34,683 nt of DNA from Paraburkholderia ferrariae NBRC 106233 (GTDB taxonomy: Bacteria > Pseudomonadota > Gammaproteobacteria > Burkholderiales > Burkholderiaceae): assembly GCF_000685035.1 (NCBI RefSeq), contig NZ_BAYB01000056.1, forward strand, positions 1-34,683, given 5' to 3'. How positions within the stretch are numbered: position 1 is the first letter of the stretch; each line of letters opens with the position of its first letter. The position numbers were made by a program, and so were the translations under genes. Positions 8,108-15,340 of this stretch are shown here, piece by piece. A model generated the notes under the pieces. The model saw only the letters and a list, made by a program, of their open reading frames with translations, had not been told where the DNA came from and ran no database searches.

Positions 8108-9286
8108 TTAAAAGGTTCCGCGCTGGTACTCGCCATGCAGTTGCATTGCCGTCGACGATTGGAACAACGTATCAAGACGCGCCCGGGCGATCATCTGGCG
8201 AAACGCCCCGTGTCGTGTCGCATCGCCAGCATCGTGCATCGTTTCCGTCATCCACACGCTGAACTCCTGGTATCTCCAGATGTGTGGCAGGACAGTGTCC
8301 GAATAACGCTCCAGCCCGGTTTTGTCGCGATGGTGTACCGCGCCTGTCAACGCTTGAGCGAGGACGTCGACATCGTACAGCGCGAGATTCATTCCCTTCG
8401 CGCCGGTTGGAGGCACGAGGTGAGCCGCGTCGCCGGCAAGGAAAAGATTGCGGTATTGCATCGGGGCATACACGACGGAACGCAGAGGAACGAAGTCCTT
8501 GTCATGAACTGCGGCATTCGGGATCGTGTCGTCGCACAGTCGCAACCGGATTTCATTCCAGATTCGTTCATCGGGCCAGTCCTCGGGGCCCTCGTTTAGC
8601 GCACACTGGAGGTAATACCGACTTCTGCTGGGGCCGCGAGGCAGTTGCGCGACAAATCCGTGATCACTGACGCCCATGATCGGCTGTCCGGTCACCGGTG
8701 CCTCGACCAGTGCGGCCAACCAGGCGTAGCCAAACTCGTAGCTAAACTTCCTGAGAACGCCTTCGGGAATCGAGGATCGACTAACACCGCGATTACCATC
8801 GCAGCCAACGATGTAGTCGCAAAGGATTTCATGCGGACCTGTCGAATCGGAATAGCCGACCTTAGGGCGACAGTCCTCTTCGTTGTGGATTGAAATGTCG
8901 CCAACACCGAAGCGGACGTCGCCGCCGCCAAGGTCAATGTGTTCCCGCAACAAATTCCCGACCAGCATCTGCTGGGTACAAAACCGACCTTCGCTGCCAT
9001 CGTCTCCGACGGTTTTAAAAATGCGGCTTGTGCCATTAACGCGGTAATCAATGGCTTGCGCAACCGGTCCGCCAAGAAGCTTATCGGCCAACCGCCATCG
9101 TTCGAACATGCGCACGCCGCGCGCCTCAACGACCCCGGCGCGTTGGCGTACCTCGATGTACGCACGATGGCGCCGCTCCAGGACTACGCACGCCACCCCG
9201 CTACTTTGGAGGAAGGTCGCCAACGTCAAACCTGCCACGCCAGCGCCGATGATGACGACCGAGGTCGCCTCCTGCATTGCTTCCAT
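8108..9286 (-). CDS. 4-hydroxybenzoate 3-monooxygenase-like FAD monooxygenase
   Basis: A 392-aa class A flavin monooxygenase of the PobA (PHBH) family. It has the GAGVAGL FAD motif at 14-20, the conserved DYIVGCDG segment at about 157-164, RSRYY at 221-225, and the GDAAHLVPPTGAKGMN FAD-binding site at 285-300, all in normal order and length. In my alignment from memory to Pseudomonas PHBH, the substrate Tyr201 corresponds to Met204 and Ser212 to Leu215. The carboxylate-binding Arg214 (here R217), Tyr222 and the C-terminal Tyr385 are kept. This suggests an aromatic acid substrate other than 4-hydroxybenzoate. Start choice: ATG at 9286, with an in-frame ATG at 9277 as alternative. It is divergent from a TetR gene and leads a probable five-gene operon. 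Confidence 0.85.
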   Translation of the reverse strand: MEAMQEATSVVIIGAGVAGLTLATFLQSSGVACVVLERRHRAYIEVRQRAGVVEARGVRMFERWRLADKLLGGPVAQAIDYRVNGTSRIFKTVGDDGSEGRFCTQQMLVGNLLREHIDLGGGDVRFGVGDISIHNEEDCRPKVGYSDSTGPHEILCDYIVGCDGNRGVSRSSIPEGVLRKFSYEFGYAWLAALVEAPVTGQPIMGVSDHGFVAQLPRGPSRSRYYLQCALNEGPEDWPDERIWNEIRLRLCDDTIPNAAVHDKDFVPLRSVVYAPMQYRNLFLAGDAAHLVPPTGAKGMNLALYDVDVLAQALTGAVHHRDKTGLERYSDTVLPHIWRYQEFSVWMTETMHDAGDATRHGAFRQMIARARLDTLFQSSTAMQLHGEYQRGTF

Positions 9287-9295
9287 GATTTTTTC

Positions 9296-9320
9296 ATCCC
9301 ATCTCTGGTTTCGATGGGAT
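9296..9320. promoter_or_regulatory. Candidate TetR operator (inverted repeat)
   Basis: ATCCCATC, nine bases, then GATGGGAT form an exact 8-bp inverted repeat 10 bp upstream of the monooxygenase ATG, in the 90-bp divergent region with the TetR gene. A second inverted pair, TCTCTGGT (9302-9309) and ACCAGAGA (9359-9366), spans the same region. Either could be the repressor site. Confidence 0.4.
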
Positions 9321-9376
9321 CAGAATATAATTTTTCAGCTACATTCTCTAATCACATTACCAGAGACGATTGCGGC

Positions 9377-10000
9377 GTGAAGCAAAAGATAGATATCTCT
9401 TTGAAAAAGCAGGCGAAACAGGGGCGCTCTATCGCGACGGTTGCCGCAATTTCGGAGGCGGCCACTTACATTTTGCGACATGACGGGCCACGTGGTTTCA
9501 CCGCCAACAAGGTCTGCGAAAAGGCTGGCGTCAACATTGCATCGTTCTATCAATATTTTCCGAACAAGCAGGCTTTACTCTTTCACGTCGTCAAGTCCGT
9601 ATGGGAAAGGCAATTTGCAAGGCTATCGCCTATCCTCCTGCGGCCCGGCTCTGACCACTCAAGCAAGCTACGGGCATTCATTCGCGAATTTTTCAGAATC
9701 GAAGCGTCAGAAGCGGACCTGCGTCAGGCATTGAAAACCGCTGCTATTGATCTCAAGGACACGAAGGAATTCCAGGATCTCATTGCCGAGGGCGCTGCAC
9801 TAACGAAGGCGTTCATTAAAGACGCGCTGAAAGTCCCGGATGCGGAAAATCTCGATTTCAACGTTAACTTCATTGTCCTGCTGGTCACAAGCTTCGCCGA
9901 GAGAACAACGGACGAGCGAGTCGCGCCTGCAAAACTTATACGTCAGGCCGATCTTCTCAGCGATATGCTGATCGCACACTTCGGAATTCCTTCTGGCTGA
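9377..10000 (+). CDS. TetR/AcrR family transcriptional regulator
   Basis: A 207-aa one-component repressor. The N-terminal helix-turn-helix is clear (GFTANKVCEKAGVNIASFYQ, about residues 40-59, then YFPNKQALLFHVV), and the C-terminal half is a helical ligand domain. The start is ambiguous. GTG at 9377 gives a normal-length N-terminal arm (MKQKIDISLKKQ). An ATG at 9314 would leave only 27 bp to the divergent monooxygenase gene and would overlap the candidate operator. GTG is preferred although its ribosome site is weak. It probably represses the divergent operon and itself, released by an aromatic ligand or by-product. That is inferred from arrangement only. Confidence 0.88.
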   Translation: MKQKIDISLKKQAKQGRSIATVAAISEAATYILRHDGPRGFTANKVCEKAGVNIASFYQYFPNKQALLFHVVKSVWERQFARLSPILLRPGSDHSSKLRAFIREFFRIEASEADLRQALKTAAIDLKDTKEFQDLIAEGAALTKAFIKDALKVPDAENLDFNVNFIVLLVTSFAERTTDERVAPAKLIRQADLLSDMLIAHFGIPSG

Positions 10001-10041
10001 GAGGGTCTATGACGTGCGAGAGCGGCTCGTACGCGATTGCA

Positions 10042-10067
10042 ACGGGTACATCAAGGGATGTACCCGT
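10042..10067. terminator. Strong hairpin between convergent genes
   Basis: ACGGGTACATC and GATGTACCCGT form an exact 11-bp stem with a four-base AAGG loop. It lies midway between the convergent ends of the TetR gene (10000) and the ABC ATPase gene (10101). No long T-tract follows on either strand, so it may act with Rho or as a bidirectional 3' end stabiliser. Confidence 0.6.
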
Positions 10068-10100
10068 CATCAATCCATCGGACCTGGTGCCGAAAGAAGC

Positions 10101-10838
10101 TCAATGCGCAAGAATACCCATCGCCTGCTTCTTCAACTCAAGGAAATGCGGTTCGAACGCCACCGCCGACGTCCGCGGCCGCTCCAGTTCGATGGGTACG
10201 TCGAGCGCGACCCGCCCCGGCCGCGCCGAAAGCACGACAAGACGCGTACCAAGAAAAATGGCTTCGTCGATGTCGTGAGTAATGAACACCACGGTGCAGT
10301 GAAGCTGATCCCACAGCGCCGTCAAGAAGTTCTGCATCGAACTGCGCGTCTGCGCATCCAGTGCGCCGAAGGGCTCGTCCATCAGCAGCACCTTCGGCTT
10401 CATCACTAGCGCCCGCGCGATCGCCACGCGTTGCTGCATGCCGCCGGACAGTTCGTAGGGCTTGTGCTGCGCGAAAGACTCGAGACCGATGATCCGGAGG
10501 ATGTCGGCCGAGTCTTTCCTGCGTTGCGCTTTGGGCACCGAATGCAGGGACGGCCCGAACTCGATGTTTTCCTGCACGCTGAGCCACGGAAACAACCCCG
10601 CCTGCTGGAATACGACAACACGGTCGGTTCCTGGCTGGTTCTTGACTTCGCCGTCGATGTAGATGTTGCCGCGCGTTGGCGATTCGAGACCGGCGAGCAG
10701 GTGCAGCAACGTGGTCTTCCCGCAGCCGGAGGCGCCGAGCACCGTGACGAATTCGCCACCCCGGAACTGCAGATTGATGTTTTCCAGTGCGGCGGTGGCG
10801 CCGAATGTCTTGTACAGGGAATCGATAACGATATTCAA
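10101..10838 (-). CDS. ABC transporter ATP-binding protein (TauB/SsuB type)
   Basis: A 245-aa nitrate/sulfonate/taurine-type ABC ATPase. Walker A is GASGCGKTT at 35-43, the Q-loop glutamine is Q78, the signature LSGGM is at 130-134, Walker B is LLMDEP at 151-156 and the H-loop histidine is H188. Length is normal. The start is TTG at 10838, supported by CAGGAG about six bases upstream and by the domain beginning at once (NIVIDSLYKTFG). It is the last gene of a permease, binding protein, ATPase operon and ends against the hairpin at 10042-10067. Likely substrate is taurine or another alkanesulfonate, from family and from the neighbouring sulfoacetaldehyde pathway; specificity is not proven. Confidence 0.9.
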   Translation of the reverse strand: MNIVIDSLYKTFGATAALENINLQFRGGEFVTVLGASGCGKTTLLHLLAGLESPTRGNIYIDGEVKNQPGTDRVVVFQQAGLFPWLSVQENIEFGPSLHSVPKAQRRKDSADILRIIGLESFAQHKPYELSGGMQQRVAIARALVMKPKVLLMDEPFGALDAQTRSSMQNFLTALWDQLHCTVVFITHDIDEAIFLGTRLVVLSARPGRVALDVPIELERPRTSAVAFEPHFLELKKQAMGILAH

Positions 10839-10874
10839 GGTCGTCTCCTGCCTGGCGGTCGAACAGTCAGTGGG

Positions 10875-11894
10875 TCAATGCGCGAACGATTTCGAATACT
10901 GCGGTGCCACGTTCGAGTCGAAGTTCGCCGGCACCGAGGGAATGCGGCCGATCATGTTGAGCACCTTGGCGGTATTGACCAGCGTCAGATACGTCGCGGA
11001 CGTTTTGACGCCTGCGTCTAGGCCCATCACTTTCGGCGTGGTCTGGTCGGCGCCGGAGAACAGTTCGTAGCCGGCAAGTTCGCTCGTCGCGACGGGCACG
11101 GTCACACCCGTTGCTTTCGCCATCTCGGCCAGGGCCTGGTCGCGGTTCTTCATCGTCGTCTGATAGCCCTGGTCGAGCGCCGCGACGAAACCACGGACGA
11201 GATCCGGGTGCGCCTTCGCCCAGTCCGAGTTGGCAATGCAGACGTTATAGCTGGAGGCTTCCCGCGGCAGATCGCCGTCGGTCTTGATCGCCTTGCCGCC
11301 GGCCGCACGCAGCGCGCTGAACACCGGGTCCCAGACAATTGCCGCGTCGATCGCGCCGGTCACCCAGGACGTGCGCATCTGCGGCGGCGCCATGTTGATC
11401 TGCGTGACCGACGAATACGGCACATGCGCAGCCGCGAGGAAGGTGGCCAGTTCGAACGAGGCCTGCGAGCCGGCCACGATCGCGATCTTCTTGCCTTGCA
11501 GCCCGGCGACGTCGTGAATGCCGCTATCGGGTTTGACCACAATGCCGGCCGCATCCGTATAGCGCTCCTGGTTGTACACGATCGCCATCGGCAGCCCCTG
11601 GGCGATCGCGGTGACGAGTGGCGGAACGCCGAGTCCGCACATGAACGTGAGACTGTTCGACGCCAATGCGCTCATCGCGGCCGGACCCGAACTGAAGAGC
11701 TTGTATTGCACGTCGGCGTTCATCTGGTGTTCGAACATATGCTCGGACATCGACACCATGTAAGGGTCGGCGCCGTTGTCCTCGTAGCCGATGATGACCT
11801 CGGGCTTGCTCTGCGAATGAACCGCGCCCGGAACAAGGCAGCTGCCGGCAAGCACCGCCGCGCTCGCGCCATAAACCCATTGCGTCTTTTTCAT
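10875..11894 (-). CDS. ABC transporter substrate-binding protein (TauA/SsuA type)
   Basis: A 339-aa periplasmic binding protein. It starts with a signal peptide (KK at 2-3, a hydrophobic core to about residue 24, likely cleavage near HS-QS at about 27) and a type II binding fold. The segments SSGPAAMSALASNSL, GKKIAIVAGSQASFELATFL and INMAPPQMRTSWVTGAIDAAIVWDPVFSAL are the order seen in TauA/SsuA/NMT1-like proteins. AGGAGACGAAA precedes the ATG. The gene lies 22 bp after the permease stop and 36 bp before the ATPase start. Ligand is inferred to be taurine or a related sulfonate because a MocR/TauR-type regulator and xsc lie just beyond the permease. Confidence 0.88.
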   Translation of the reverse strand: MKKTQWVYGASAAVLAGSCLVPGAVHSQSKPEVIIGYEDNGADPYMVSMSEHMFEHQMNADVQYKLFSSGPAAMSALASNSLTFMCGLGVPPLVTAIAQGLPMAIVYNQERYTDAAGIVVKPDSGIHDVAGLQGKKIAIVAGSQASFELATFLAAAHVPYSSVTQINMAPPQMRTSWVTGAIDAAIVWDPVFSALRAAGGKAIKTDGDLPREASSYNVCIANSDWAKAHPDLVRGFVAALDQGYQTTMKNRDQALAEMAKATGVTVPVATSELAGYELFSGADQTTPKVMGLDAGVKTSATYLTLVNTAKVLNMIGRIPSVPANFDSNVAPQYSKSFAH

Positions 11895-11916
11895 TTTCGT
11901 CTCCTCTGTAACCCGA

Positions 11917-12771
11917 TCAGTTATGTCCGCTCCAGGGAACGACCCAATTCTCTATCTTGCGAATCACCAGTTCCATTGCATAGCCGATCAACCCGATGAT
12001 CACGATGCCGACGATCACGATGCCGACCTGCAGGGCTTGTCCGGCGAACTGCACGAGCCAGCCCAGGCCGCTGCTCGCCGCGATCAGTTCCGCGGCCACG
12101 AGGCAGGTCCACGCCACCCCGATCCCCACGCGCATCGCGGTGAAGATCTCCGGCAGCGCCGAAGGCAGCACGACCCTGCGGAAGATTTGCGCGTTGCTCG
12201 CACCGAGCGTGCGGGCCACCGAGATGCGCAAAGCCGGCGTGCTTTTCACGCCCGACATGGTGCCGATGATGATGACCGGAATGGTGCCGACCAGGATCAG
12301 GATGGCCTTGGGCAGTTCGCCGATGCCGAACCACACGACCAGCAGCGGTATGTAGGCGAGCGGCGGAACCGGCCGGACGAACTGCAGCAAGGGATCGATG
12401 ATGTCGAACACGACCTTGCTGCGCGACATCAGGAGTCCGATGGGAACGCCGATCGCAATCGCGCCCACAAAGCCGATGACAATGCGAAAGCAGCTGATCA
12501 GGATGTCGCTGACCAGCGTCTGGCCGCCGTATCCGTTGCGGGCGATCTCCAGGAAGGCCTGCCACACCGCCACCGGCGAGGGCAGCGCGAACGCCGGGAA
12601 AATCCCCGCCATCGACACCGCTTGCCAGAGCAGGACGGCGATCACCAGCACGGCGGTCGTCAACCACCATGAACTCAATTTCCCGCGGGCGCGGCGTATC
12701 TTGATCACCGGATCTCTCGGCGAGTTGACGGGATGCTTCATCGTTTTTACCAATCTGGGCAAGGCTCTCAC
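11917..12771 (-). CDS. ABC transporter permease (TauC/SsuC type)
   Basis: A BPD-type inner-membrane permease of about 284 aa, with roughly six membrane helices and the EAA cytoplasmic loop (ARTLGASNAQIFRRVVLPSALPEI) that contacts the ATPase. The open frame could start at a GTG at 12804 or an ATG at 12741. I prefer the GTG at 12771 because the strong AGGAGG site sits five bases upstream of it, giving MRALPRLVKTMKHPVN. The gene opens the importer operon and faces the MocR regulator across a 356-bp control region. Confidence 0.87.
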   Translation of the reverse strand: MRALPRLVKTMKHPVNSPRDPVIKIRRARGKLSSWWLTTAVLVIAVLLWQAVSMAGIFPAFALPSPVAVWQAFLEIARNGYGGQTLVSDILISCFRIVIGFVGAIAIGVPIGLLMSRSKVVFDIIDPLLQFVRPVPPLAYIPLLVVWFGIGELPKAILILVGTIPVIIIGTMSGVKSTPALRISVARTLGASNAQIFRRVVLPSALPEIFTAMRVGIGVAWTCLVAAELIAASSGLGWLVQFAGQALQVGIVIVGIVIIGLIGYAMELVIRKIENWVVPWSGHN

Positions 12772-13127
12772 CACCACCTCCTCGAGTTGAAAAACAATGA
12801 GCACGCGAGAGAACGCTCGTCGGCGGCGCGGTGTTCCGCGTCATCTACGAGTTGCCTGCCCGTTAAGTCTAGGATTCTCAATCAATAAAGCGGAGGGTAG
12901 TACCAGGCGGGAGCATCCGATGGGTCCAGCGCCCGGCGCGCGCCGCTACAATTTTTTTAAGGGTTTGGCAGGCGGAATCGATCTGATATCGTCCGAATAT
13001 TTGGACGACGCGCTCGAAGCCCGCCAGCGCAGCGGCGCTGCGCCGCAGCAAGCGTGGAACGCGCGCACGCGCGACAAGCGGTCTCGCACCCATCCCTTCA
13101 CCCGCCCTATCAATCGCAGGAGCCAGC
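12772..13127. promoter_or_regulatory. Divergent control region between ABC importer and MocR/TauR gene
   Basis: These 356 bp hold no convincing gene. They contain a 20-bp near-perfect palindrome at 12989-13008 and a run of T residues at about 12953-12958. Promoters in both directions are expected here, but no hexamer pair is strong enough to call. Overlapping open frames on both strands are out-of-phase by-products of the GC-rich sequence. Confidence 0.55.
12989..13008. promoter_or_regulatory. Candidate MocR/TauR operator palindrome
   Basis: TCGTCC-G-AATATT-T-GGACGA is a 20-bp palindrome with a single mismatched pair, 119 bp upstream of the regulator start and about 218 bp upstream of the divergent permease start. 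The GGAC core recalls the GGAC-containing repeats described for TauR in alphaproteobacteria. The assignment is inferred. Confidence 0.5.
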
Positions 13128-14654
13128 ATGCCGACCCGTACCCCGTCCGCCCTCTGGGCCCAGCAGTTCCGACGGTCACCGGAGTCGAAAACCAGTCTGC
13201 AGCATCAGATTCGCGAGATGCTGGTCGCCTCCATTCTCAACGGGCAGTTGCCCCCCGACTCCGCCCTGCCCTCCAGCCGGGAGCTTGCCGAGCAGCTCGG
13301 CGTCGCGCGCAATACCGTCGTGCTCGCCTATCAAATGCTCGTGGAGGAAGGCTATCTGGTCTCCCGCGAGCGCAGCGGCCATTTTGTCAACCCCGCCATG
13401 CTGGAGGGCCTGCATGGCGTGACGGTGCAGCCGCCCGATGTCGTCAAGGCCGAGAGATCGGGGGCGTTGGCGCCGCCCGCGTGGAAATCCCGCATCGTGC
13501 GGCCGCCCACGGCCCAGCGCAACATCGTCAAACCGGCCAATTGGCAGAACTACGCGTATCCCTTCATCTACGGCCAGTTCGATCAATCGCTCTTCCCCAC
13601 CAACGACTGGCGCGAGTGCTGCCTGAAGGCGCTCTCGATCATGGAGATCCGCAACTGGGCGCCCGACCTGATCGAGCGCGACGACGAATCGCTCATCCAG
13701 CAGATCCGCACGCGTGTGCTGCCGCGGCGCGGCGTGTTCGCGATGCCCGAGGAAATCATCATCACGAATGGCTGCCAGCAGGCGCTCTATCTCGTCGCCG
13801 ATCTGCTCTGCGGAAAGAATACGACGGTTGGCTTCGAGAATCCAGGCTATCCCGATGCGCGCAACATCTTCGTGAACCGCAACGCGCGTTTGCTCGAACT
13901 GCCGGTCGACAGCGAAGGGATCGATCCGGTTCGGCTCGGCGACTCGCTGGCGCGCTGCGACTACGTGTTCGTGACGCCCAGCCACCAGTGCCCGACCACG
14001 GCCACCATGCCGGTCGCGCGCCGCCGGGCACTGCTCGAACTCGCCCAGCAGCACGACTTCGTCATCATCGAAGACGACTACGAGAGCGAGAACACCTTCT
14101 CCGGCACGCCGCATCCGGCCTTGAAGAGCCTCGATACGGCAGACCGCGTGATCTACGTCGGCAGCCTTTCGAAGACGTTCGCGCCGGGCCTGCGCCTGGG
14201 TTACGTGGTCGGCTCGCAAGAGCTGGTTCGCGAGTTGCGCGCGCTGCGCCGCCTGATGGTGCGGCATCCGGTGGCCTATATCCAGCGCGCGTTCGCGACC
14301 TTCCTCGCGCTCGGGCATCACGACGCGCTGCTGCGCCGCCTTGCGCATGCCTACAAGGAGCGGGCCCGTACGCTGATGGCGGCACTCGACACGCATTTGC
14401 CGGAGGTCCGTTACGTGCCGGTGGCCGGCGGCGCGTCGTGCTGGGTGCAAGGGCCGGCGTGGCTCGACGCCGCGCGCCTCGCGGAAGACGCGCGCGAGGC
14501 CGGCATTCTGATCGAGCCGGGCGGCGTGTTCTTCGCCGACGAGGCCGAGCACAGCCCCTGGTTCCGCATGGGGTTCTCCGCCATCAAGCTCGAGAAAATC
14601 GAACCCGGCGTGCGCGCGCTCGCGCAGGTCGTGCGCCTGCAGCAACCCGCCTGA
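13128..14654 (+). CDS. tauR: MocR-family PLP-dependent regulator (TauR-like)
   Basis: A 508-aa fusion of an N-terminal GntR winged helix (about residues 25-87, with LPSSRELAEQLGVARNTVVLAYQMLVEEGYL) and a fold-type-I aminotransferase domain. The PLP lysine is K349 in GSLSKTF, and the pyridine-contacting acidic segment IIEDDYESE is at about 313-321. AGGAG lies five bases before the ATG. In this family PLP is the effector-binding cofactor and the protein activates or represses amine catabolism. TauR uses taurine in this way. The role here is inferred from position between a sulfonate importer and xsc. A GABA-type (GabR) or pyridoxine-type (PdxR) role is less likely given the neighbours. Confidence 0.85.
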   Translation: MPTRTPSALWAQQFRRSPESKTSLQHQIREMLVASILNGQLPPDSALPSSRELAEQLGVARNTVVLAYQMLVEEGYLVSRERSGHFVNPAMLEGLHGVTVQPPDVVKAERSGALAPPAWKSRIVRPPTAQRNIVKPANWQNYAYPFIYGQFDQSLFPTNDWRECCLKALSIMEIRNWAPDLIERDDESLIQQIRTRVLPRRGVFAMPEEIIITNGCQQALYLVADLLCGKNTTVGFENPGYPDARNIFVNRNARLLELPVDSEGIDPVRLGDSLARCDYVFVTPSHQCPTTATMPVARRRALLELAQQHDFVIIEDDYESENTFSGTPHPALKSLDTADRVIYVGSLSKTFAPGLRLGYVVGSQELVRELRALRRLMVRHPVAYIQRAFATFLALGHHDALLRRLAHAYKERARTLMAALDTHLPEVRYVPVAGGASCWVQGPAWLDAARLAEDAREAGILIEPGGVFFADEAEHSPWFRMGFSAIKLEKIEPGVRALAQVVRLQQPA

Positions 14655-14744
14655 CGCTTCTGCCGCCGGGGCCTGCTGGCCCAGGCGAAAGCTCCGCACT
14701 GGTGCTACCGCCCTCGACGGGCAAACCCTAACGTGTCGACATAC

Positions 14745-14774
14745 CGTGCTGCGCGCGATCTCGCGCGCAGCACG
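14745..14774. other. 30-bp perfect palindrome upstream of the SnoaL-like gene
   Basis: CGTGCTGCGCGCGA, TC, then TCGCGCGCAGCACG: 14-bp arms match exactly. As RNA it would form a 13-bp GC-rich stem with a four-base loop. It starts 90 bp after the tauR stop and ends 27 bp before the next start codon, with no T-tract. It could end tauR transcription, or be a 5' leader structure or a protein-binding site. Confidence 0.55.
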
Positions 14775-14801
14775 ACGCCAGCCTTTCAACTGGAGACACG
14801 C

Positions 14802-15206
14802 ATGGCAGACACCCTCGGCGTCCACCCCGCCGTCACGGCCGACACGCTGGCCGCCTTTTCCGATGCCTTCAACCGCCACGACGCCAACGCGCTGATGGGG
14901 TTCATGACCGAAGACTGCGTGTTCGACGCGGCCGGCGGTCCCGAGGTCTACGGCGCCCGCCATGTCGGGCGCGAGGCGGTGCGCGCCGCCTTCGAAGCGG
15001 TCTTTCGCACCTTTCCCGACGCGCACTGGGGCCACGGACGCCACTACGTCGCGGGCGATCGCGGCGTGTCGGAATGGGTGTTCACCGGCACGCATGCCGA
15101 AGGCTGGCGCATCGAAGCCGAAGGGTGCGATCTCTTCGAGTTCCGCAACGGCCTGATCGCCGTCAAGCGCGCGTTCCGCAAGGAGCGCCCGAAGCAGCCC
15201 GTCTGA
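14802..15206 (+). CDS. SnoaL-like/NTF2-like small protein (possible taurine dehydrogenase small subunit)
   Basis: A 134-aa NTF2-fold protein: the helix AFSDAFNRHDANALMGFMTEDCVF, the GREAVRAAFEAVFRTFPDAHW segment and the strand CDLFEFRNGLIAVKRAFRK are typical of SnoaL_2-like domains. The ATG at 14802 has GGAG seven bases upstream and is preferred over an in-frame GTG at 14733. It has no signal peptide. It directly precedes xsc. As I recall, TauX-type small subunits of taurine dehydrogenase are small proteins of this kind encoded in xsc clusters, and a TauY-like flavoprotein is encoded at 21940-23358. This is a hypothesis. It could otherwise be an isomerase-like or binding protein. Confidence 0.72.
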   Translation: MADTLGVHPAVTADTLAAFSDAFNRHDANALMGFMTEDCVFDAAGGPEVYGARHVGREAVRAAFEAVFRTFPDAHWGHGRHYVAGDRGVSEWVFTGTHAEGWRIEAEGCDLFEFRNGLIAVKRAFRKERPKQPV

Positions 15207-15259
15207 GCCGGGTGTTTTGAAACGAAACGTTCCATTCCATTTCAGATTCATCCATCAAG

Positions 15260-15318
15260 GACGGAATCCCTTGACCCGCATGGGGCGCCGAATAGCATTC
15301 GAAGCACGGCATTCCGTC
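15260..15318 (+). promoter_or_regulatory. Candidate xsc promoter flanked by an inverted repeat
   Basis: TTGACC (15271-15276), 16 bases, then TAGCAT (15293-15298) resemble a sigma-70 promoter ending 42 bp before the xsc ATG. GACGGAAT (15260-15267) and ATTCCGTC (15311-15318) are exact inverted copies placed just outside the two hexamers, with centres 51 bp apart. The arrangement suggests regulator contact on both sides of the promoter. Confidence 0.4.
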
Positions 15319-15340
15319 ACACGACAACCGGAGACAGTTG

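Noticed and set aside
8108..9286. Naming the flavoprotein PobA
   Set aside because: Family membership is clear, but two substrate-contact residues appear changed, so the exact name is not supported.
12797..14731. 644-aa plus-strand open frame over tauR
   Set aside because: Out of phase with the MocR gene; the translation is low-complexity and lacks the winged-helix and PLP motifs seen in the 13128 frame.
13176..15251. 691-aa minus-strand open frame
   Set aside because: Antisense of tauR and the SnoaL-like gene; no recognisable domain.
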